Positions 23,035 through 29,105 of a stretch of 29,105 nt of DNA are shown here, piece after piece. The notes below the pieces were generated by a model. The model did not search any database, had not been told where the DNA came from, and saw only the letters and a list, made by a program, of their open reading frames with translations. A program made the position numbers and the translations under genes. Source of the stretch: Branchiostoma floridae (taxonomy: Eukaryota; Chordata; Leptocardii; Amphioxiformes; Branchiostomatidae); assembly GCF_000003815.2 (NCBI RefSeq), contig NW_023365708.1:1-29105 (forward strand), given 5' to 3'. Every line of letters begins with the position of its first letter. Position 1 is the first letter of the stretch.

Positions 23035-25795
23035 TCACACGATTTGAGAGTCGATTGCCCCATCATTCCTTTCGTCTCCCGAGGCCAGAGCCACTTCATA
23101 TGACGGGGGAGGGGCGCTTGGGGAATCGACCTGTCCGTTGTTGTCACTCGTTGCCTGGTAACGAACAACCGAGTCTCTTCTTGGCACTCCTACTTCAATA
23201 GTAACTTCGTTCAGGTCTGCCACAGAACTGTACGTTGGTGGCTGATTGGTGGCTGACTGCCGTCGCAGGGGGTGGGATGCTGTAGCATCTGCGCTTGCAC
23301 GACTGGATGACCCTCTCTCGGATTCGTTGATGACGTCACTCAAGTTTATGGCGGACGCGTAAGAAGGCGGGGGTGGGGGGAAGCTGAAGTCTGCCGGAGG
23401 GGGTGGTCCTGGGGGCGAACGGCCTCTAGAACGTGAGGGTGACACTGATGTAGAGCGGCTGACGTTGTGACCAGGATTTAGGGTGTCGTCGGAACCAGCT
23501 CGACACTGTCCTTGAGTTCGACTGAAAGGACATTGAAACATTTAAACTGATTAGAAACATTGACGAGTGACGAGAGGGTCAAATTAGGTCTTTTCGATAA
23601 TTTATAATGACCTATTAATGTATCTTTGATTTTAGCAACTACGAAATAATAAAAATCCTTGTGATTTATTGTAGCTTTTAATAAATAAAGAGTCTTGGAC
23701 ACGTGTAGTAAAAGATTTTTTAAAAAAACGACAACGCCCAACGTGGGGCTCGAACTCACGACCCTGGGAAGAGTCCCATGCTCTACCGACTGAGCTAGCC
23801 GGGCACTGTCGCCGTTGTCTCACGTATTATTATCTGACACCAAACGTATGATAAAAGACATCAGACATGTTTTCTTTTACTAGACTACATTCCTTGGAAA
23901 TTACGATCTTTTAACCCTATCCAGACCGGGGAGGAGGGGCTAAAAGTGCCCGCACCAACTTTGACGTCGTATAACTAGCGAACGACGTGTGCTAGGACTA
24001 CGAAACTTGGTGACTTTTCTTAGAATATTGTTGGCAACAGTACTGTGAAAAAAACTTTAGTTTGTGATTTTTCGTGTTGCCATGGCAACGGGTTTCTGAC
24101 AGGCATATTTTCCCAAATTTACTAATTTCAGTTTGAATTATGGGATTTCATGGTTTTATTGCTAGATCAAACTTGTTTATTTATATCATTAACATCCTGT
24201 GTAATTTCAAGTTACATTTCTAATCAAATATTCATAATCTATGCTAATTTATGACGTCATTGGTCAAAATCCAAAATGGCGGACAATGTCATTTACGACA
24301 AATTCATGTAATTTTTACTCAAATACCGTCAAAAATCTTTTATTTTCTTACAAAACACAATCACTGGATCATTTTTAGTCCATTTCTATTGGGTTTTGTG
24401 GTTATATGTGGAAAAAGTAGTATTTTAGAAAATTCAAGCTTGTCGATCCAAGATGGCGGACATATGACTTCATTTTCTGACGTCATATAGACGTCAGTGT
24501 CGTCGTCATTGGTAAGAAAAGACTTGGCACACTTAGACACTAAAAAGATAAGCTTTATAGTAATCATTTTGTTAAATACATTTGTTTAGCGGAAATTTCA
24601 TATTTGGACGATTTTAGCTCAAAATATGACATCATGACGTCATAATTACGTCATATTAAGTCATAATGATACCAAAATTACAGAAAATATAAAACTTCCT
24701 AGTACATCATCCCCTCCAAATTTGGTGATCTTAACCCAAGCCGTTTTGAAATTACGAAAGGGGGGTCAAAAGAGCGTTGTCCTAGGAATCCCCAAAAAGC
24801 CTGGTCTAGATAGGGTTTAAATGGTTCAAACCACCTAGCAAAATGGCACTGTCTAGAGAAAAATAAAGAAAAGAAAATCACCGAGTCGATATGTATAGAC
24901 CACAGCAAATAACAATACCTCTATTCTTCATAGAGGTAAAAATTACCGTAATGCATGATGCGTCTTTTAACTTTCTCCCGCTTAGAGTGGGTGCCGTCCT
25001 AGTTTTATTAATACCCCGGTATAAACTAACTCGTATGGCCTCCATACAAGTTCGCCTGAACAAATCATTGCATATGTATTTTACGGAAAATATGACTGCA
25101 GCTAGGCATTAGCAGACACAGGAGGTCAAATATATTCCCCAGGGATGCATGTTCGCCCCCATGTAATCCTCTTTTTTAAATTATATGAATGTTAGCATTA
25201 ATATGAATTGTTCTCACCTGCGGTCACGGGAACGTGTGAGGGGTCTCAACGTAGGCCGTGGAGATCTTCTCTCAGTGTTAGACCTTCGTCTGTCCCGGGA
25301 GCGTTCATCCTCTTCCCCTTCAGTCTCCCTGACATCCGTGTTTCCGTCCGACGCCGCACGGCACCTCTCCCTACCGCGTTCCCTCGCTCGCCTCCCGGCG
25401 CGTTGTTCATGTTGCTCCGCCCCCCTCTGGGACCTCTTACGGGAGCCCTCGACTCCCGTAAATCGACACATGAACACGCATCCACTGGGCACGAGCAGCA
25501 GCACTCCAAAACAGAGGAAAAACAACCCTGTAATTTTCATGTTCACGATTTTTCCAGAGTTGTCTTTCGGATTCGTGATTTTGTTGAAGGCCACCAAGCT
25601 CATGATGAGTCCTATGACGGCAAAAACGAAGCCAACCTCTATTAAGATGAGCAGCGCGCCGTGGGATTTGCCGCCATCTCCCCACCATTTCTTCTTGGGC
25701 CTCCGCTGCGGCGCTGGAGGAGGATTCCCGCGGGTGGGAGAGGCCAGGTTGGCCCTGAAGGTCGGCGAGAGTCTTCCCCACAACATCGGGATCAT
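23035..25795 (-). CDS. G5: two-helix membrane protein with PPxY-rich tail (two exons)
   Basis: Exon 1 (25795-25218) ends CGC AG|gtgaga; exon 2 (23521-23035) follows tcctttcag and restores the frame (AG+T = Ser193). The protein is 354 residues. TM1 is about 47-70 (LIEVGFVFAVIGL, matching G3/G4 EVGLSLAVIGL) and TM2 about 87-111, with a longer loop with PKDNSGK. An Arg/Glu-rich linker (112-192) follows, then a Pro/Ser-rich tail with PPSY (244-247), PPTY (287-290) and PPSY (331-334). PPxY motifs bind WW domains, such as those of NEDD4-type E3 ligases, so an endocytic or trafficking adaptor is a fair guess. PPxY-(A/S)S-x3-L-x2-V occurs twice, an internal repeat. The intron holds a MITE and a tRNA pseudogene. 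The ATG at 25786 is an alternative start. Confidence 0.75.
23735..23804 (-). pseudogene. tRNA-Lys(CTT) pseudogene, 3-nt deletion in the anticodon arm
   Basis: It matches the intact tRNA-Lys at 26588-26660 almost base for base, but reads ggactcttcccagg where the intact copy has ggactcttaatcccagg. The lost AAT removes the 3' side of the loop and one stem base, so a normal 7-base anticodon loop cannot form. The acceptor, D and T arms and a downstream T7 run (23728-23722) remain. It lies in the G5 intron. Confidence 0.8.
23911..24820. mobile_element. TTAA-flanked MITE (about 900 bp) with CRE sites
   Basis: TTAA (23911) then CCCTATCCAGACC is mirrored by GGTCTAGATAGGGT then TTAA (24817-24820). TTAA target sites are typical of piggyBac and Kolobok elements. 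It has no transposase. The interior has repeated aagatggcggac and gacgtcat words, with perfect TGACGTCA at 24252, 24478 and 24635. It lies inside the G5 intron. Confidence 0.7.
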
Positions 25796-25829
25796 CTCTC
25801 TTGACGGATCGCTGAAATTTGATCAAAGC

Positions 25830-26587
25830 ATCGCTACAGTGCAGGGGATACCTACGCCATCCTCTTCATGTACACAAACAGCATCGACATGAAAATATTG
25901 GGAACCTACAGCTTCCGGGTCAAGGGTTGTCTGTATGGATTCCCGCAATAAATTCCAGGAATAGCTCGGACTGGATCCACTGTCATTACAGGCACGTACG
26001 CTGCTGCTAACACGTCATTAGATATGCACGTCACGCGTTGCAATCTATCCTTAATGCACAACATGTCTGCGGGGAAAACGTATCATGCGATTCTATGCAC
26101 TAGGCAATGTTAATATTGATATATTGGTACATCATACTTAGGCACCGTGTTTTTGCAATTATATTTTCGGTTCATACCTAATTCATTAGAGAATTTGATT
26201 TTAATACTGATATATACTGATTTGTATAATGTCACCAACCGCGATAATTCAATTGGCATAACATTGCAAAGCGATGTTAATTGTTATGATTCAATACTAG
26301 TGATTTAAATCTATTCCTTTTACAGTTACACTACCTTCAAGTTCGCAGCATTTCCAAATGATATGAGTCAATGATTATCGCAAGCAATTGTCTTTTTTGC
26401 ATGAAGGTTATCTCAAAGTTATCAGTGCTTTCCTTCTCCTTCCCATGGGGGACACATCAGTCCTCATCATAATATGTGCAACAATGCATCATATCCTTAA
26501 TTGCCGTATGCCCATTTTGCAAGAGAACATAGTTGAACACATTTATCGTTCTTGGGAGTAACAACTACAGCATGTACGTGGCAAGCA
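25830..26587. other. Upstream of G5, no feature recognised
   Basis: G5 promoter region and intergenic DNA; no TATA-like block of the G3/G4 type is present and no supported ORF. Confidence 0.4.
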
Positions 26588-26660
26588 GCCCGGCTAGCTC
26601 AGTCGGTAGAGCATGGGACTCTTAATCCCAGGGTCGTGGGTTCGAGCCCCACGTTGGGCG
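26588..26660 (+). tRNA. tRNA-Lys (anticodon CTT)
   Basis: A 73-nt cloverleaf: acceptor GCCCGGC/GTTGGGC (two G-T pairs), D arm with agtcggtaga, anticodon stem TGGGA/TCCCA, loop CTCTTAA with CTT at 26621-26623, T arm GTGGG-TTCGAGC-CCCAC, and discriminator G. The internal A box (tagctcagtcgg) and B box (ggttcgagccc) are intact, and a T7 Pol III terminator follows at 26667. It appears functional and decodes AAG. Confidence 0.95.
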
Positions 26661-27007
26661 ACATTATTTTTTTCTGAAACTATTAGTAGTAGTATTCGAC
26701 GTCTTCTAATTAGCATAGCTTATGTTCATTACGTATTTAGCAGATCGATTACCCTTAGTATTCATTAAACATTGTTTTATTGACCGTCTATTTTGTGTGC
26801 TGTACTCGCAGGGTTGTCTGTGTCCGAGAGCATTTCACTTCGTGAATGGCAGAGTCTGTGTCTGTGACTAATAAATGTTCTCTCACACAGAGCAAAAGTT
26901 ATCTGACTCACAGAGAAGGATCAGTCTGTGTGGGGAAGAGTATTTGCTCTGTAATTTTAAGTGGGCGAGAAATTCAGGTTGTGTCGGAGAGAATGTTCTC
27001 CTCGCTC

Positions 27008-27165
27008 ACCCCCCCACCTAACTCCTTCAGCTTTTCCCCCTACCCGTTCACCTTTTCCCCCGGACTTCCCCTTAACCCCCGCTGTACTTCATCTGTGCCC
27101 CCGTCCTTCATCTTTACCCCCGGTGTAATTCCGCTTTTCCCCCGCCCTTCTGCTTTACCCCCAAT
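27008..27165. repeat. C-run-rich low-complexity tract
   Basis: Irregular repeats of ttttcccccg / tttacccccggt with at least ten runs of five or more C. The + ORF across it (to 27193) is a product of this composition. It may form i-motif or, on the other strand, G-quadruplex structures. Confidence 0.6.
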
Positions 27166-27360
27166 GGCCGCCGTCAACCCGAATTTCACGTAGTCGAGAC
27201 GAAAATCGTTCGGAAAGTAACAATAACGGTTGCGCCACGGAACATGAAATAGCCTATTCTCTAGTACACATTCTGTGCCACCTTTCTGCCAAGTGGCGTT
27301 TCAGATCTCCTTCCCATTCTGAACTGAAAAGCCATGTGCCGTCAGCAGCGCGTCGTTTTT

Positions 27361-28120
27361 CATGATAGGACTTTCAAACTTGTCACATATATAAATTTAG
27401 ATGAGAAAGAGAGAAATATCAATGCATGTTAATTATGCAAATGACGGTCTCATAAACGTGTAGACGAATCGTCATGATTTTTAGTATGTAGATAGCCAAA
27501 GGGAAGACTTACATGATGGAATTCTGATTATGCAAATTGACAGCTAATGTGCATAATTAACGAGGAACGTATGTAAATCCACTGCATTCCTTTATAGGAC
27601 TTTCAAACTTGTCACATTTGTAGCTGAGAAAGAAAGAAATATCTACACATATTAATCATGCAGATGATGATCTAATTTGCATAATTAATGGAAAAATATG
27701 AATGTGTTGACGGATTGTCATGATTTTTGGTATGTAGATAGCCTAAGTAAAAACGTACATAATGAGGTACTAACTATGCAAATTAACAGCTAATTTGCAT
27801 AATAAATGAGAAAACTGAGAAAGGTGGCAGAGAGCAAGAGGTGTATGTTTGGGTCCGCTAACGTCTTTTCTTGAACTGCAGGAGCCGGTATAGTTTACTA
27901 CTTTCAAAGAAAATATGTCAAGGAGGGATGAAGGATCATGATTCTTGGTATGCTGATAGCTTAAGTGATGCTTGATACAATTAAATATATTATGTAAACA
28001 GGGATCTAATGTGTATAAGCAATGGCGAAATGTTATGAACCAACTCCAGGCATATAAAATAAGATGTAATGAGTAACACATTTATGTCTACAGACATCAT
28101 TCTAAATAACAAACCTGGTT
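27361..28120 (+). mobile_element. Truncated copy of the 15425-type element
   Basis: It starts within the tandem part (catgataggactttcaaact), keeps two 246-bp-spaced units (27460 and 27706) with five perfect octamer sites, then the unique 3' part through aacaaacctggttta. The left end and the right TIR are missing. Confidence 0.75.
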
Positions 28121-28124
28121 TACA

Positions 28125-28259
28125 CCCCGTTCATACCAGGATTCGCGTATCCGGATATATCCTTATTCGCGGCGAATCCGGATTCGCGAACCCTGGATAT
28201 ATCCTGATTTACGCCGTATCCGGATATATCCCGATACGTGAATCCTAGTATGAACGGGG
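28125..28259. mobile_element. 135-bp fold-back MITE
   Basis: CCCCGTTCATACCAGGATTC (28125) is inverted at 28240-28259 (GAATCCTAGTATGAACGGGG), one mismatch. The interior repeats tatccggatatatcc and gattcgcg, so most of the element can fold on itself. A partial, more divergent unit follows to about 28355. It abuts the truncated element ending near 28120. Confidence 0.8.
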
Positions 28260-28371
28260 CCCACATCTGGAGGTGGATTTATCCGGATTCGCTGTGGGGT
28301 GAACCCTGGTGTGAACGCAATAGGATTCACGTATCCGGATTCGCTGTTGGATCTGACGTCTTGTATCGAAC

Positions 28372-28509
28372 ATGCCTTCCCTAGAACATGGAAACAAACA
28401 AAAACTTCAACGGATACAACGAAATCGTTCTAAAGAACGCCATTCTACTCGTGATTTCTGTCCTCAAAGTGAAGACAACGCGACTTTGGAGTTGAAGGTA
28501 AAAGACCAG
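28372..28509 (+). CDS. Possible first coding exon of an unrecognised gene
   Basis: ATG at 28372 opens 46 codons ending at a near-perfect donor (GACCAG|gtaagttt, 28509) in phase 0. The peptide is basic and polar (MPSLEHGNKQKLQRIQRNRS...), ends with LELKVKDQ, and has no signal peptide; the RIQRNRSKERH part could be a nuclear or nucleic-acid-binding basic region. No next exon is seen before the window end. The call rests on the donor and base composition only. Confidence 0.3.
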
Positions 28510-28747
28510 GTAAGTTTCTTTTGTGAGTTCAAGGTGTGGATCTTTTTAATACGGGAACTAAAGGCCGCTAGGTCCCAAACAGCGCTCGTGTAGGCTGGCG
28601 TTAAAGCCAGGGTTAGTATTTCCTAAATTGTATACAACGTTCAAGCAAGGTGGTTGAACCTTTTTCAACCTTCTTGGTTCAAGATTGTTGATAAATAGTT
28701 GGTCTGGAAACAATAGAGTACACAATTCGGCAGGTATAGCCATCGCT

Positions 28748-28819
28748 AGCAGCATGGCGCAGCGGAAGCGTGCTGGGCCCATAACCCAGAGGTCGGTGGA
28801 TCGAAACCACCCGCTGCTA
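28748..28819 (+). tRNA. Initiator tRNA-Met (anticodon CAT)
   Basis: A 72-nt cloverleaf with initiator hallmarks: acceptor starting A1 opposite T72, anticodon stem with three consecutive G-C pairs (GGG CCCATAA CCC, anticodon 28780-28782), and a T loop ATCGAAA with A54 in place of T54. The B box is ggatcgaaacc. A T6 terminator follows at 28829. Position 7-66 is an A-C mismatch in the acceptor stem; otherwise the structure is intact. Confidence 0.9.
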
Positions 28820-29036
28820 TAGACTATCTTTTTTGTAACTTATGCAGTGCACCTGATATCTGCATAGAAAGCGTAAGTTTTGTACGAACCTGTGATTTTT
28901 ATGTTAAAGCTCCTGTCTATTGTTTTCATGTTGATCCGGACTGAAACAATCTAGCACGTTTGTGAAGATTAGTCATCCAGGATACAATAAATTGAAGATG
29001 ATTCAGTCTATACTTTTGGATAATCATCAAATTCTA

Positions 29037-29078
29037 ATTAGACGTTTCGAACGGTGTCCACCGTTCTTCATCAGTGAA
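29037..29078 (-). ncRNA. Hammerhead-like motif, copy 3 (intact core)
   Basis: On the - strand: CTGATGA (29074-29068), a bulged A, stem II GAACGGTGGACACCGTTC (seven to eight pairs), GAAAC and GTC. The core matches the hammerhead consensus exactly. Stem I pairing is weak (only the first base pair is clear), so activity is doubtful. The flank from about 28972 (catccaggatacaataa) matches copy 1. Confidence 0.5.
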
Positions 29079-29105
29079 TGAAAATGAAGTTGTGCAAATT
29101 TGCGA

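Noticed and set aside
23478-23823. Two - strand ORFs upstream of G5 exon 2
   Set aside because: They run through the acceptor, intron and tRNA pseudogene; no coding character.
25185-25892. 235-codon + strand ORF opposite G5 exon 1
   Set aside because: It is antisense to a well-supported exon; Arg/Glu codon bias of G5 opens the opposite frames. It has no domain or splice partner.
26846-27193. 115-codon + strand proline/serine-rich ORF
   Set aside because: Its composition follows from the C-run repeats; no splice signals or domain.

Overview
The window looks like gene-poor, transposon-rich nuclear DNA of an invertebrate deuterostome, most likely an amphioxus (Branchiostoma). Reasons: short exons in long AT-rich introns, symmetrical phase 1-1 EGF exons, Pol III-type tRNA-Lys and initiator tRNA-Met genes, an EN-RT LINE, several TIR-bounded MITEs, and hammerhead-like motifs of the kind known from Penelope-like retroelements. 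The species is an inference; nothing here proves it. There is an assembly gap at 7394-7498. No operon, CRISPR array or prokaryotic signal was seen.

Layout. 37-506 (+): the last two exons of a secreted or extracellular cysteine-rich gene built from incomplete, four-cysteine EGF-like modules. 507-4270: intergenic, with a degenerate duplication, one doubtful exon-like ORF, a 1.3 kb fold-back element with C-rich and G-rich arms, and a perfect hairpin. 4279-7096 (+): a secreted modular gene with a signal-peptide exon, an 8-cysteine domain exon and three calcium-binding EGF exons, two of them from a recent tandem exon duplication. It runs into a 10-bp satellite and the gap; a possible last exon lies at 8200-8274.

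8.7-25.8 kb (-): five paralogous loci for small two-helix (hairpin) membrane proteins, called here G1 (9126-8759), G2 (11321-10945), G3 (19096-18657), G4 (20479-20037) and G5 (25795-23035). All five hairpin exons end in phase 2 at an AG|GT donor just after the second helix and a short tail. Only G5 has a recognisable second exon (23521-23035), a proline-rich cytoplasmic tail with three PPxY motifs that would recruit WW-domain proteins such as NEDD4-family ubiquitin ligases. Tails for G1-G4 were not found. This array is the best candidate for an undescribed system.

Between and inside these genes lie a LINE with a 969-codon open ORF (15073-12164, -), a TA-flanked element carrying 246-bp tandem units with POU octamer palindromes (15425-16704, with fragments at 18110-18420 and 27361-28120), an 815-bp MITE (17134-17948), a TTAA-flanked MITE carrying three perfect CRE sites (23911-24820, in the G5 intron), a 135-bp fold-back MITE (28125-28259), and three hammerhead-like motifs (9549-9590, 19750-19786, 29037-29078). 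The right end carries tRNA-Lys(CTT), a possible first exon of a + strand gene (28372-28509) and tRNA-iMet(CAT); a deleted tRNA-Lys copy sits in the G5 intron on the - strand.
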